Positions 25,470 to 35,199 of a stretch of DNA of 64,000 nt are shown in pieces. The notes beneath the pieces were generated by a model, which searched no databases, had not been told where the DNA came from, and saw only the letters and a list, made by a program, of their open reading frames with translations. Origin of the DNA: Thalassococcus sp. S3 (GTDB lineage Bacteria > Pseudomonadota > Alphaproteobacteria > Rhodobacterales > Rhodobacteraceae). Position 1 is the stretch's first letter. Each line of letters starts with the position of its first letter. The stretch spans positions 2,976,001 to 3,040,000 of the forward strand of contig NZ_CP022303.1 of NCBI RefSeq assembly GCF_004216475.1, given 5' to 3'. Position numbers and translations under genes: made by a program.

Positions 25470-27311
25470 ATGCAACTTACCTTTCGAACAAGATCAGACG
25501 CTGAGAGCGCTAGTATACCAATCAGTGTCGATGTTATCACTGTCATACAGTCTCCCTTGGTTCTTAGCTTTGTTAGAGATCCAGCTGGAACAGCTCTACA
25601 GACCGGTGGAGGGGACAACTGGTCACCGATAGGCGATGTATATCCGGATCATTGGGCATTCAACAACACCCCTGGAACGACCAACATGGCCCCCGCCATC
25701 CAAAATGCGGCGGGGTTTTCCCGAACAGTTAATTTTTCTGAAGATACGTATTTGGTATCTAATCCGCTCGTTTTCTCATCCAATAGAACACGGCTCATAG
25801 GAGTTCGAAATACAAGACTGTTATTCAACCAGGGCCCAAACGCAAATGCAGGGATTTGGTTTGCGAGCAGCTCACCGGAAATACCAGGCACCCTAGGACC
25901 GAGTAACTGCCTACTTCGCAATATGATTATTCAAAGTGTTTACGATGATTTAGCCATCGAACTTCAGGCATCTATACGATGCACAGTAACAACCGGCATG
26001 ACATTTGAGAACGTCTCTTTCCGAGGAGGGGCACCGAGCATCCTGCTGGAAGGCGCCCGGAACACCACAATCGATAACTGTGGGAACGTTGCGACAAATA
26101 CTTTTACACAGAGGCAAGAGGCAATCATTAAACAAACGTTCTGGGTTTATTCTGACGACAGCGTTGAGAAAGGCTTCACAACCCGAATTTCAAAGGGCTC
26201 ATGGTCATCAAGTTCCGGCAACGGATACCAATATGAAGCGGGTCTTCTTATTGAGGTTTCGGATGGCACTCTTTTGGATGACTGGGTTTATTTCGGAAGA
26301 AATCTGATTGATGTTTTGGTGCGCCCATTAAGAGCAGACGCTGCCTGCTCAGGAATACGTATCGGAGAAGCATGGCTTGATGATGGAGGGGCGGCTGATC
26401 GCTTCCTGAATACAAACCTTAAGCTTGATGCGACCGCAGCTTCGGGAGTATTCATATCCGAAGTTTTTTCGAGCGGTGGATTTTTCACTAATAACCTGAC
26501 AGCTGTGGAGATCGCCGCTGGTCCAGGAAACGTTCAAGGTCTATCAGTCTCAGGCGGCGCGTTTATTAATGTTGGCGGTGATGTAGTTAGAATAACAGAC
26601 AGCGATACCTCGCCTAGAACAAATATATTTCTTAGCGGAGTTCAAATTCTTACCTGGGCAGCAGTACAAAACGGCAGCATCATAAGTGCAAACAACGCAA
26701 GCCATTTCTCATTGTCCAATGTTGTCGCAAAAGGCCCCACAAACGGCACCACTGCATCTGTATTCAGCTCAGCGTCCGGAAACGTTCGATTGGCACGCGC
26801 TGCGAGCTGCAGTTTTTTTGGAACACCAGTGATTGTAAGCCAACTCGATCAACCGAATTTTGCAAATATCGATATTTCAAGTGACTGCTTCTGGTCAGGA
26901 GGTGATGTCTCAACTTTTGCTGAAAGGGGTGAAAACCTTACATCATATATTGTCGAAACAGGGAGTGATATTGATGGAAAATATGAAAAATATTCTGATG
27001 GCACTTTGAAATGTTGGCATAAAATTGATCTGGGCTCCATAGCGGCAGAGGGTACGGGTACATTTGATGATCCCTATCGCAGCGCTGCTATCGCTTGGAC
27101 ATTTCCGATACCGTTCGTAGCGCCGCCAGATTTCGTTCGGCACTCAGTGTCCGTGGAGGGTTCTGGAAACCGTCTTCGCCAGCTTGCTGGAACGAGTCAT
27201 CGGACCCAAACGGAAACACAAGCCACGGGCCTGGTCGCGTATCGGATTGGCAGTCGCTCGGATCCGGACATTGCAGTGATTTCTGTGGAGGCAGCCGGAC
27301 GGTGGCGTTAG
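25470..27311 (+). CDS. Tailspike-like right-handed beta-helix protein
   Basis: 613 aa. Short N-terminal head (MQLTFRTRSDAESASIP, then LSFVRDPAGTALQTGGGDNW) of the sort found on phage tailspikes and tail fibres, a central parallel beta-helix (about 60-480) rich in short V/I/N/G turns such as ILLEGARNTTIDNCGNVATN, and a C-terminal module (about 510-613) with GKYEKYSDGTLKCWHKIDLG, like the receptor-binding or trimerisation ends of prophage fibres. No catalytic residues of pectate or hyaluronate lyases can be picked out. Codon use and base composition are AT-richer than neighbours. Start at 25470 chosen over 25437 for TAGG upstream and the conserved TR.DAE. opening. It stands alone, without other tail genes. 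Confidence 0.7.
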   Translation: MQLTFRTRSDAESASIPISVDVITVIQSPLVLSFVRDPAGTALQTGGGDNWSPIGDVYPDHWAFNNTPGTTNMAPAIQNAAGFSRTVNFSEDTYLVSNPLVFSSNRTRLIGVRNTRLLFNQGPNANAGIWFASSSPEIPGTLGPSNCLLRNMIIQSVYDDLAIELQASIRCTVTTGMTFENVSFRGGAPSILLEGARNTTIDNCGNVATNTFTQRQEAIIKQTFWVYSDDSVEKGFTTRISKGSWSSSSGNGYQYEAGLLIEVSDGTLLDDWVYFGRNLIDVLVRPLRADAACSGIRIGEAWLDDGGAADRFLNTNLKLDATAASGVFISEVFSSGGFFTNNLTAVEIAAGPGNVQGLSVSGGAFINVGGDVVRITDSDTSPRTNIFLSGVQILTWAAVQNGSIISANNASHFSLSNVVAKGPTNGTTASVFSSASGNVRLARAASCSFFGTPVIVSQLDQPNFANIDISSDCFWSGGDVSTFAERGENLTSYIVETGSDIDGKYEKYSDGTLKCWHKIDLGSIAAEGTGTFDDPYRSAAIAWTFPIPFVAPPDFVRHSVSVEGSGNRLRQLAGTSHRTQTETQATGLVAYRIGSRSDPDIAVISVEAAGRWR

Positions 27312-27622
27312 ACGAAGCAAGTTGGACGGTACTGCCCTGAACTCATTGACCGCGGTGGCGCTTACTGGTAGCCCAAGGTCGCCCATAAATTTCCACTGAC
27401 ATCCAACACGCGACATTCTTCTTGCCACAGCGCGACCGAAGTCCCTGGCGCGATCTTGGCACGGTGCAGGCAACATCCGTTCAAACGACAGCTTTGCGTA
27501 GGGCATTTTGATGTCGCATGCAGAATGTTTGCGCGCGCCAAGAAAGTGTGAAACTTTCGGAAAACGGCAACGGTGCGATGCACCACCCGGGTTTTCGGAG
27601 TGAGTTAGTTTACGGATACAAC
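27312..27622. other. Intergenic end of the island and lacI leader
   Basis: 311 bases after the tailspike gene. GC content rises back toward the genome average. It contains the attR-like repeat at 27373 and the leader of the LacI regulator. No gene was supported; open frames in it are short and lack ribosome-binding sites. Confidence 0.5.
27373..27385 (+). repeat. Candidate attR: imperfect copy of the tRNA-Tyr 3' end
   Basis: CCAAGGTCGCCCA differs from the tRNA 3' end at one position, in the same orientation, 62 bases after the tailspike stop. Confidence 0.35.
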
Positions 27623-28654
27623 ATGACGAAACGCAAGATCCGCAACATGGAAGAGTTCGCCGCCGTAAGTGGCATTTCCCGTCCGACCGTATCCAAGTAT
27701 TTCAACGATCCCGACAGCGTACGCCAATCGACCAGAAGCAAGATCGAAGCGGCGCTGAAGCAACACGAATACAGACCCAACATCTTCGCCATCAATCAAA
27801 ACCGCAAGCTGACCAAGAATGTCGGCATCGTCGTGCCCTACCTCGCAGACCCGTTTTTCGCCGAAATCGCGCGCAAGATCGAACAACGTTGTATCGCCTG
27901 CGGTTACCGCCCCACCCTCTACAGCGCGCATGGTCAACCCGAGCTGGAGATCGAGATACTTGACAGCCTGCGATCCCTGAAACCTGCGGGTGTTCTCCTG
28001 GCCCCCCTTGGACGGGCTTCTGACCGGGCCGCGGTGGCGAAATTCTGCGAGGACGTTCCAACCGTTCTTTTCGACAGCAATCTTCCCGGCCTGGGACTGG
28101 CCTTTGTCGGTTCGGACAATCCGCAATTCTCCATGCTGATCGTGGATTATCTTTGCCGGACCGGCGCGCCGCCCTGCTTCTTTGAGATGAAAAAACCGTC
28201 AAACCCGAATGCCAACAAGCGGCGTGAAGGCTATGTCGCGGCGATGGAGCGTCTGGGGCACGAGCCGCAGATCGTCCAGGCATCGGGCCAGGGCTGGGAT
28301 TTCGAGGAAATCGGTCGCCGCGAAGGGCGCAAGGCCCTTGAGACAAAGCAGTTCGCGACGAACACGGTGCTGTGCAGCAATGACCGTCTGGCGATCGGGT
28401 TTCTGACGGCCTGCTACGAGATGCGATTGCGCGTCGGGCGCGACGAGGACAGTGCCATTCGCGTCGCCGGGCAGGACGATCATCCGTTCGCGCGGTTTAC
28501 CTGTCCGCCGCTGACAACCATCGCGCAGGACTACGAAGCGATCTCCCGGCATGCGGTGGATCTGTTGTTTCGCGCGGTGGAAGACGAAAGGTCAGAAAGT
28601 ACCCGTGAGACGCGATTGTTCGAAGGACAACTGATCATGCGGGATTCGGCCTGA
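27623..28654 (+). CDS. LacI-family regulator of the polyol operon
   Basis: 343 aa. N-terminal helix-turn-helix MEEFAAVSGISRPTVSKYFN with the hinge helix and RPNIFAINQNRK after it, then a periplasmic-binding-protein-like sensor (NVGIVVPYLADPFFAEIARK; GVLLAPLGR; NTVLCSNDRLAIGFL) that binds a sugar effector. ATG at 27623 is chosen since the helix-turn-helix begins there; the frame is open upstream. It precedes the polyol transport operon in the same direction, so a sorbitol or mannitol ligand is a natural inference. An upstream palindrome at 28667 may be its target. Confidence 0.9.
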   Translation: MTKRKIRNMEEFAAVSGISRPTVSKYFNDPDSVRQSTRSKIEAALKQHEYRPNIFAINQNRKLTKNVGIVVPYLADPFFAEIARKIEQRCIACGYRPTLYSAHGQPELEIEILDSLRSLKPAGVLLAPLGRASDRAAVAKFCEDVPTVLFDSNLPGLGLAFVGSDNPQFSMLIVDYLCRTGAPPCFFEMKKPSNPNANKRREGYVAAMERLGHEPQIVQASGQGWDFEEIGRREGRKALETKQFATNTVLCSNDRLAIGFLTACYEMRLRVGRDEDSAIRVAGQDDHPFARFTCPPLTTIAQDYEAISRHAVDLLFRAVEDERSESTRETRLFEGQLIMRDSA

Positions 28655-28666
28655 GTCTCCCAAAAC

Positions 28667-28680
28667 TTTTCGCGCGTAAA
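28667..28680. promoter_or_regulatory. Possible LacI-type operator
   Basis: TTTTCGCGCGTAAA is a near palindrome centred on CG (6 of 7 pairs), just upstream of the -35 of smoE. LacI-family sites are typically CG-centred palindromes. Not confirmed by a second copy. Confidence 0.3.
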
Positions 28681-28688
28681 AATTTAAA

Positions 28689-28718
28689 TTGACACTCTGC
28701 AGATACACTGGGTAGCGT
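28689..28718 (+). promoter_or_regulatory. Putative promoter of the smoEFGK-smoS-mtlK-frk operon
   Basis: A consensus -35 TTGACA is followed after 18 bases by TAGCGT as a weak -10, suggesting a regulated promoter. Confidence 0.42.
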
Positions 28719-28752
28719 TTCGCCGTAGCATCCAAACACAGGGAGGAGTCGG

Positions 28753-30054
28753 ATGTACGTATTAAACGCACTCCGGGCGGCGACGGCGATATCGCTTGTC
28801 GGGGCGAGTGTCGCTTCGGCCGAAACCATTACGATCGCGACGGTGAACAATGGCGACATGATCCGCATGCAGGGTCTCACCGACGACTTTACCGAAAAGA
28901 CGGGACACCAGGTCGAATGGGTGACCCTTGAAGAGAACGTGCTCCGCCAAAGGGTGACGACGGATATCACGACGAAGGGCGGTGCCTTCGACGTGATGAC
29001 GATCGGCATGTACGAAACGCCGATCTGGGGGCAAAACGGCTGGCTTGTGCCGCTGGATGACATGCCCGCGGAATACGATGTTGACGATATCCTGCCCGCG
29101 ATGCGCGGCGGCCTGTCTTATGAGGGCACGCTTTACGCAGCACCGTTCTACGGCGAAAGCTCGATGATCATGTATCGCACGGACCTGATGGAACAGGCCG
29201 GCCTGGACATGCCGGATGCCCCGACATGGGACTTCGTCGCCGACGCCGCACGCCAGATGACCGACAAGGACAACGAAATCTACGGCATCTGCCTGCGCGG
29301 CAAGGCGGGCTGGGGCGAGAACATGGCGTTCCTCACCGCAACCTCGAACGCCTTCGGCGCACGCTGGTTCGACGAGGACTGGCGTCCCCAGTTCGACAGC
29401 CCGCAATGGAAGGAAACACTGACCTTCTATCTGGACCTGATGGCGGATGCCGGACCTCCGGGCGCGTCCACGAACGGGTTCAACGAGAACCTATCGCTTT
29501 TCCAGCAGGGAAAATGCGGCATGTGGATTGACGCCACCGTGGCGGCCTCGTTCGTGACGAACCCGGCGGATTCCTCGGTCGCCGACCAGGTCGGTTTTGC
29601 CCTCGCTCCGGACACGGGGCTTGGCAAACGAGGCAACTGGCTTTGGGCTTGGGCGCTGGCCATTCCAGCGGGCACCGACAACGAAGATGCGGCGAAGGCC
29701 TTCATAGAATGGGCCACGTCGAAGGAATATATCGAGCTTGTCGCCTCCAAGGAGGGGTGGGCCAATGTGCCGCCCGGCGCACGGACCTCGCTTTACGAGA
29801 ACCCCAACTACAAGGACATTCCGTTCGCGCAGATGACCCTTGAGAGCATCTTGTCCGCGGATCCCACCAATCCGACGGTCGATCCGGTGCCCTATGTCGG
29901 CGTTCAGTTCGCGGCGATCCCGGAATTTGCAGGCATCGCCACCGAAGTCGGCCAGGAATTCTCGGCCGCGCTGGCCGGGCAGCAAACCGCTGAAGAGGCA
30001 CTGGCCAAGGCGCAGGCCTTGACCGTCGATGCCATGGAAGCCGCAGGTTACTGA
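28753..30054 (+). CDS. smoE: Sorbitol/mannitol ABC transporter, substrate-binding protein
   Basis: 433 aa periplasmic solute-binding protein (family 1). A signal peptide ends near ASVASAETITIATVNN. Typical blocks: TTKGGAFDVMTIGMYETPIWG, GTLYAAPFYGESSMIMYRTDLME, TWDFVADAARQMTD and GNWLWAWALAIPAGT. It closely resembles the SmoE/MtlE polyol-binding proteins of Rhodobacter and Pseudomonas. GGGAGGAG lies before the ATG. It is followed by a hairpin and then two permeases, an ATPase and polyol dehydrogenases, which supports the substrate class (sorbitol, mannitol). Confidence 0.9.
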   Translation: MYVLNALRAATAISLVGASVASAETITIATVNNGDMIRMQGLTDDFTEKTGHQVEWVTLEENVLRQRVTTDITTKGGAFDVMTIGMYETPIWGQNGWLVPLDDMPAEYDVDDILPAMRGGLSYEGTLYAAPFYGESSMIMYRTDLMEQAGLDMPDAPTWDFVADAARQMTDKDNEIYGICLRGKAGWGENMAFLTATSNAFGARWFDEDWRPQFDSPQWKETLTFYLDLMADAGPPGASTNGFNENLSLFQQGKCGMWIDATVAASFVTNPADSSVADQVGFALAPDTGLGKRGNWLWAWALAIPAGTDNEDAAKAFIEWATSKEYIELVASKEGWANVPPGARTSLYENPNYKDIPFAQMTLESILSADPTNPTVDPVPYVGVQFAAIPEFAGIATEVGQEFSAALAGQQTAEEALAKAQALTVDAMEAAGY

Positions 30055-30070
30055 ACGGCCCCTATCATTG

Positions 30071-30100
30071 GGGAGGGGCGGCTGAACCGCGGCCCCTCTC
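30071..30100 (+). terminator. Intra-operon hairpin after smoE
   Basis: Stem GAGGGGC / GCCCCTC with further pairing inside and outside. It sits between binding-protein and permease genes, where such hairpins often stabilise the upstream mRNA or partly stop transcription, giving more binding protein. Confidence 0.5.
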
Positions 30101-30151
30101 CACCCTCACCTTTCCTGCCCCGTCGATATCGGCCCGTTGAGGAACCCCGTC

Positions 30152-31018
30152 ATGGCGACCCAGCATTCAAGATCCGCGGCGCGACTGATGATGGCGCCAG
30201 CCGTGATCCTGCTTTTGGGCTGGATGCTGGTCCCGCTGACCATGACGCTTTGGTTTTCCTTTCGTCGATACCTGCCCCTTCGTGGTGGCGATCTCGGCTG
30301 GGCCGGTTGGGACAACTACGCCCGCTTCCTGAGTTCGAGCGCCTTTTGGCCCAGCGTGCAGGCGACGTTGATGATCGTCGGCGGGGTGCTTGTCATCACC
30401 ATCGTCTTCGGGGTTCTGCTGGCCCTCCTTCTCGACCAGCCGATCTGGGGTCAGGGCATTGTGCGTGTTCTGGTCATCGCCCCGTTTTTCGTAATGCCTA
30501 CCGTCTCGGCGCTGGTCTGGAAGAACATGTTCATGGATCCGGTGAACGGGCTTCTTGCCCATACCTGGGAAGCCGTGGGACTGGTGCCGGTCGAATGGCT
30601 GAGCCAGGCCTCGCTCCAATCCATCATCCTGATCGTAAGCTGGCAATGGCTGCCCTTTGCAACACTCATCCTGCTGACCGCCGTGCAGTCACTGGACAGC
30701 GAACAGCTTGAAGCCGCCGAAATGGACGGCGCGCCCGCGCTGCAGCGCTTTTGGTTCATTGTCTTGCCGCACCTGTCGCGCGCGATCACCGTGGTGATCC
30801 TGATCCAGACGATCTTCCTCCTGGCGATCTTCGCCGAGATCTTCGTGACCACGCAGGGATCCTTTGGAACACGCACCCTCACCTACCTGATCTACCAACG
30901 CGTCCTGGAAAGCCAGAATGTCGGTCTGGGCTCTGCGGGCGGTGTCTATGCAATCATCCTGGCCAATATTGTGGCGCTCTTTCTGATGCGCATCGTCGGC
31001 AAGAACCTGGACAGCTGA
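30152..31018 (+). CDS. smoF: Sorbitol/mannitol ABC transporter permease 1
   Basis: 288 aa with six predicted membrane helices (MalF-like). The EAA loop is present: EQLEAAEMDGAPALQRFWFIVLP in outline, which contacts the ATPase. Inner membrane, forms a heterodimer with SmoG. ATG at 30152 follows GAGGAA; 5 in-frame codons upstream are disregarded. Followed by smoG after 9 bases. Confidence 0.9.
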   Translation: MATQHSRSAARLMMAPAVILLLGWMLVPLTMTLWFSFRRYLPLRGGDLGWAGWDNYARFLSSSAFWPSVQATLMIVGGVLVITIVFGVLLALLLDQPIWGQGIVRVLVIAPFFVMPTVSALVWKNMFMDPVNGLLAHTWEAVGLVPVEWLSQASLQSIILIVSWQWLPFATLILLTAVQSLDSEQLEAAEMDGAPALQRFWFIVLPHLSRAITVVILIQTIFLLAIFAEIFVTTQGSFGTRTLTYLIYQRVLESQNVGLGSAGGVYAIILANIVALFLMRIVGKNLDS

Positions 31019-31027
31019 GGAGCCGAG

Positions 31028-31858
31028 ATGTCACGCGCGATCAGCACAAGACGCAAGCTGCTCAACACGGTCCTCGCCTGGACAATCGGGCTGCTGATCT
31101 TCTTTCCGATCCTCTGGACCATTCTGACCAGCTTCAAGACCGAAGCCCAGGCAATCAGTGACCCACCTGTTTTTTTCTTCTTTGACTGGACCCTGGAGAA
31201 CTACGCGATCGTGCAGGCGCGCTCTGACTACATGCGGTTTCTCTGGAATTCGGTGATCATCGCCGGAGGCTCCACGGTGCTGGGCGTTATCATCGCGATC
31301 CCCGCGGCCTGGTCCATGGCCTTCGTCCCCTCCAAGCGCACCAAGGACATCCTGCTTTGGATGTTGTCGACAAAGATGCTGCCGGCTGTGGGTGTGCTCT
31401 ATCCCATCTATCTGATCTTCATCCAGCTTGGGCTGCTGGACACCCGGATCGGCCTCACGCTTATTCTGATGTTGATCAATCTGCCGATCATCGTCTGGAT
31501 GCTTTACACCTACTTCAAGGAAATCCCCGGCGAAATCCTTGAAGCGGCGCGCATGGATGGTGCGACGCTGAAAGAGGAAATCCTCTATGTCCTCACACCG
31601 ATGGCCGTGCCGGGCATCACCTCGACGGTTCTGCTGAGCATTATCCTTGCCTGGAACGAGGCCTTCTGGACTTTGAACCTGACCGCAGCGAATGCGGCAC
31701 CACTCACGGCTTTCATCGCCAGCTATTCCAGTCCGGAAGGTCTCTTTTTCGCCAAGCTCAGCGCGGCAAGCACCATGGCCATCGCGCCGATCCTGATCCT
31801 GGGCTGGTTCAGCCAGAAACAACTTGTCCGCGGTCTGACATTCGGCGCCGTAAAGTAA
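31028..31858 (+). CDS. smoG: Sorbitol/mannitol ABC transporter permease 2
   Basis: 276 aa, six membrane helices (MalG-like), with the EAA motif EILEAARMDGATLKEEILYVLTP in outline near residues 170-195. Pairs with SmoF. GAGGAG lies just before the ATG. Followed by the ATPase gene after 9 bases. Confidence 0.9.
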   Translation: MSRAISTRRKLLNTVLAWTIGLLIFFPILWTILTSFKTEAQAISDPPVFFFFDWTLENYAIVQARSDYMRFLWNSVIIAGGSTVLGVIIAIPAAWSMAFVPSKRTKDILLWMLSTKMLPAVGVLYPIYLIFIQLGLLDTRIGLTLILMLINLPIIVWMLYTYFKEIPGEILEAARMDGATLKEEILYVLTPMAVPGITSTVLLSIILAWNEAFWTLNLTAANAAPLTAFIASYSSPEGLFFAKLSAASTMAIAPILILGWFSQKQLVRGLTFGAVK

Positions 31859-31867
31859 GGGAAGAGT

Positions 31868-32872
31868 ATGGGACGCATCCGACTTGATAAGGTCAGCAAA
31901 AGCTTCGGCCAGGCCGAGGTGATACCGCCCCTCGACCTGACGATCGAAGACGGTGAATTCACGGTGTTCGTCGGGCCTTCGGGATGTGGGAAATCGACCC
32001 TTCTTCGTCTGATTGCCGGGCTTGAGGACGTGACCGGGGGACGGATCGAGATTGACGGCCAGGATGCAACAAACGTCCCGCCCGCCAAACGCAGGCTGGC
32101 GATGGTGTTTCAGTCCTATGCGCTCTACCCTCATATGTCGGTGCGCAAGAACATCGCCTTTCCTCTGAGGATGGCGAAACTGGACAAGGCCGAACAAACG
32201 CGCCGCATCGAACAGGCGGCGGCGGTTCTGAACCTGACCGACTACCTCGACCGGCGCCCGGGTCAATTGTCGGGCGGGCAGCGGCAGCGGGTGGCCATCG
32301 GGCGCGCCATCGTCCGCGAACCCGCGGCGTTTCTTTTTGACGAGCCGCTGTCGAACCTGGACGCCGCTTTGCGCGTGGGCATGCGTCTTGAGATCTCAGA
32401 ACTGCATGAGCGGCTGAAGACCACCATGATCTACGTCACGCACGATCAGGTCGAGGCGATGACGATGGCCGACAAGATCGTGGTTCTGCGCGCGGGTCAT
32501 ATCGAACAGGTGGGCAGCCCTCTGGAACTCTATCGTGCTCCGCGCAATCAATTCGTTGCTGGCTTTATCGGATCCCCCACGATGAACTTCATCGCAGGCC
32601 CCGAAGCCGACAAGCGTAAGGCGCACATAATCGGCATTCGTCCGGAGCATATCGGTGTCTCTGAACAAGAGGGCCCTTGGTCTGGCGTGGTCAGCGTATC
32701 CGAGCATCTGGGGTCGGATACCTATTTCCATGTGGCACAGACGGGTCTTGCCGACACGATCACCGTGCGCGCCGATGGCGAGGTCGGCTTTCGCCATGGC
32801 GACCGCATTCACCTCAGCCCGCGCGAAGATATGATCCATCGCTTCGACACGGAAGGTTTGCGCATCTCATGA
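31868..32872 (+). CDS. smoK: Sorbitol/mannitol ABC transporter ATPase
   Basis: 334 aa MalK/UgpC-type ATPase. Walker [10 protein letters not shown], signature [16 protein letters not shown], Walker [12 protein letters not shown] and the switch His in VTHDQVEAM are all present. The C-terminal part (about 240-334) is the OB-fold regulatory domain. Overlaps smoS by 4 bases (ATGA), tying transport to catabolism. Confidence 0.94.
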   Translation: MGRIRLDKVSKSFGQAEVIPPLDLTIEDGEFTVFVGPSGCGKSTLLRLIAGLEDVTGGRIEIDGQDATNVPPAKRRLAMVFQSYALYPHMSVRKNIAFPLRMAKLDKAEQTRRIEQAAAVLNLTDYLDRRPGQLSGGQRQRVAIGRAIVREPAAFLFDEPLSNLDAALRVGMRLEISELHERLKTTMIYVTHDQVEAMTMADKIVVLRAGHIEQVGSPLELYRAPRNQFVAGFIGSPTMNFIAGPEADKRKAHIIGIRPEHIGVSEQEGPWSGVVSVSEHLGSDTYFHVAQTGLADTITVRADGEVGFRHGDRIHLSPREDMIHRFDTEGLRIS

Positions 32873-33642
32873 CACGCTTGGCCGGGAAATCCGCATTGAT
32901 CACGGGCGCGGGGCGCGGCATCGGGCTCGCCTTTGCCAAAGCCTATCTGCAAGAAGGTGCGCGCGTTGCGCTGGCCGACATAAACGGGGATCTGGCGCAC
33001 GAGGCCGCCGACCGTCTTGGGGCCGGCGCCATGGCCGTGAAGATGGACGTGACACGGCAGCAAAGCATAGAGGCGGCTGTTGAGCGGACGATCGAGGCGC
33101 ATGGTCAGATCGACGTTCTGATCAATAACGCGGCCCTCTTTACCGCCGCACCTATCGTCGAGATCCAACGGGCGGATTATGCGCGTGTCTTCGAGGTGAA
33201 TGTCGCCGGAACGCTTTTCCCGCTTCAGGCCGTTGCGCGGCATATGATCGACCGTGGCATTCGGGGGCGCATCATAAACATGGCCTCTCAGGCCGGGCGA
33301 AGGGGCGAGCCTCTCGTCGCGGTCTATTGCGCCACCAAGGCGGCCGTCATCAGCCTCACCCAGTCCGCAGGGCTTGATTTGATCCGCTACGGGATCCGGG
33401 TCAACGCCATTGCCCCGGGCGTCGTCGATGGTGCGCATTGGGACGGGGTGGATGCGTTTTTTGCCAAGTATGAAAACAAGGCGCCGGGTCAGAAGAAGGC
33501 CGAAGTCGGCGCAGCCGTCCCCTATGGCCGGATGGGCCGGGCGGAAGACCTCACCGGGATGGCCGTTTTCCTGGCGAGCGACGAGGCGGAGTACATCGTT
33601 GCGCAATGCTACAATGTCGATGGCGGCCAATGGATGAGCTGA
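32869..33642 (+). CDS. smoS: Sorbitol dehydrogenase (SDR family)
   Basis: 257 aa, matching the 256-residue SmoS. Oxidises D-sorbitol (and galactitol in known examples) with NAD to fructose. Rossmann motif [26 protein letters not shown], and the active-site pair Y-x3-K in [12 protein letters not shown] with the upstream Ser in [10 protein letters not shown]. Cytoplasmic. Starts inside the end of smoK; the mannitol dehydrogenase gene begins at its stop codon. Confidence 0.92.
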   Translation: MTRLAGKSALITGAGRGIGLAFAKAYLQEGARVALADINGDLAHEAADRLGAGAMAVKMDVTRQQSIEAAVERTIEAHGQIDVLINNAALFTAAPIVEIQRADYARVFEVNVAGTLFPLQAVARHMIDRGIRGRIINMASQAGRRGEPLVAVYCATKAAVISLTQSAGLDLIRYGIRVNAIAPGVVDGAHWDGVDAFFAKYENKAPGQKKAEVGAAVPYGRMGRAEDLTGMAVFLASDEAEYIVAQCYNVDGGQWMS

Positions 33643-35141
33643 TGTGTGATGCGCGCCCCTCTCCCAAGGTGCCCCTACCGCTGCGCGACGCCACACTTGG
33701 ACATCTGCCAGATCATGTCCTGGGACTGTCCTACGACCGCGCAGTCCTCAGCCCCGGCATCGTGCATATCGGTCTGGGCAATTTTCACCGGGCGCATCAG
33801 GCCTGGTACATCCACCGTCTCATGCAGCAGGGGCTGGCACAGGACTGGGCCATCCTGGGCGCTGGCATCCGGGCTGGCGACGCCGATCAGCGCACACGTC
33901 TTCTGCAACAGGATTGCCTGACGACGCTGATCGAGTTGGCACCCACCGGGCGTACCGCCGAAATCTGTGGCTCCATGATCGGGTTTTTGCCGGTCGAAAG
34001 CGGAAACCAAGCGCTGATCGCGCAGATGGCCGATCCGGGAACCCGCATTGTCTCGCTGACCATCACCGAAGGCGGATACTTCACCGACCCCGCGACGGGC
34101 GGCTTTGATGCCAGCCATCCCGATGTGCTTCACGACATCGAACATCCCGACGCGCCGCGAACGGCCTTTGGCGCGATGGTGGCGGCGTTGCGGTTGCGCA
34201 GGATGCGCGGTGCCGGTCCGTTTACAGGGATGAGTTGCGACAACCTGCAGGGCAACGGCGCGATCTTGCGCCGCGCCGTCGTGACACTCGCCCGTCTGAC
34301 CGACCCGGATCTGGCGGACTGGATCGATGCCTCCTGCAGCTTCCCAAATTCAATGGTGGATTGCATCGTTCCCGCGACAAGCGCTGCCGAGATCGCCCTC
34401 GCCCGCGACCTCGGCATCGAGGATGCTGCACCCGTAACCCATGAGGATTTTCGCCAATGGGTGATCGAGGACACCTTTTGCGCGGGGCGCCCGGACTTGG
34501 CGCGAGTCGGGGTGACACTGTCAGATCGGGTGCATGACTACGAATTGCAGAAGATCCGTATTCTCAACGGCGGCCATCAGGTCATCGCGAATGCGGGCGA
34601 TCTGCTCGGGATCAAGACCATTGACGGGGCGATGGATCACCCGCTCATCGGCGCCCTGTTGAGAAAGGTCGTTCTGCAAGAGATCGCACCCCACGTGCCA
34701 TCGGTGCCGTCCTCTACGGCGCAGCAATACTTTGACCTGATCGAGCGTCGTTTTCGCAATGCGGCCATCGGCGACACGACGCGCCGGGTTGCCTTTGACG
34801 GGTCAAGTCGTCATCCGGGCTTCATCGTGCCCTCTATCCGAGACGGGCTTGCGCGCGACATGTCCGTTGACGGGCTTGCATTGGTATCAGCCATCTGGGC
34901 GCGATATTGTCAGGGGCATCGCGACGACGGCTCGGTGATCGCGGCGAATGATCCCAACTGGACGATGCTCCAAACCCAGGCCCGGGCCGCGATGACCGAT
35001 CCGATCCGCTGGATAGAGATGCAGCAGTTTTACGGTGATCTTGCCAACAACGCGCTCTTTGCGGAAAGATTTATCCGTTGGTTCAAAGAGATTTCCGATA
35101 CCGGGATCGAAAGCGCCATTCAAAACTATCTGTCCCGGTGA
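33642..35141 (+). CDS. mtlK: Mannitol 2-dehydrogenase (polyol long-chain family)
   Basis: 499 aa, full length for the long-chain polyol dehydrogenases. It oxidises D-mannitol to D-fructose with NAD. The nucleotide-binding start HIGLGNFHRAHQAWYIHRLM, the TITEGGY motif, SCDNLQGNG and KIRILNGGHQVIANAGDLLG (catalytic Lys/Asn/His region) are family features. The start at 33642 overlaps the smoS stop (TGATG); an ATG at 33630 in frame is an alternative. Product fructose is used by the next gene. Confidence 0.93.
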   Translation: MCDARPSPKVPLPLRDATLGHLPDHVLGLSYDRAVLSPGIVHIGLGNFHRAHQAWYIHRLMQQGLAQDWAILGAGIRAGDADQRTRLLQQDCLTTLIELAPTGRTAEICGSMIGFLPVESGNQALIAQMADPGTRIVSLTITEGGYFTDPATGGFDASHPDVLHDIEHPDAPRTAFGAMVAALRLRRMRGAGPFTGMSCDNLQGNGAILRRAVVTLARLTDPDLADWIDASCSFPNSMVDCIVPATSAAEIALARDLGIEDAAPVTHEDFRQWVIEDTFCAGRPDLARVGVTLSDRVHDYELQKIRILNGGHQVIANAGDLLGIKTIDGAMDHPLIGALLRKVVLQEIAPHVPSVPSSTAQQYFDLIERRFRNAAIGDTTRRVAFDGSSRHPGFIVPSIRDGLARDMSVDGLALVSAIWARYCQGHRDDGSVIAANDPNWTMLQTQARAAMTDPIRWIEMQQFYGDLANNALFAERFIRWFKEISDTGIESAIQNYLSR

Positions 35142-35199
35142 AAAGCGTGATCCCGACCCAGACGAACAGCCCCATCACGTCACAGATGCAGCAGGTCCG

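Larger units (their letters stand above)
24887..27372. mobile_element. Small AT-richer island inserted at tRNA-Tyr (inferred)
   Basis: The segment sits directly after a tRNA 3' end, is visibly richer in A+T than both flanks, carries a phage-type tailspike-like gene, and is closed by an imperfect copy of the tRNA end at 27373. It has no recombination gene, so it would be a remnant or a passively mobilised piece. Confidence 0.33.
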
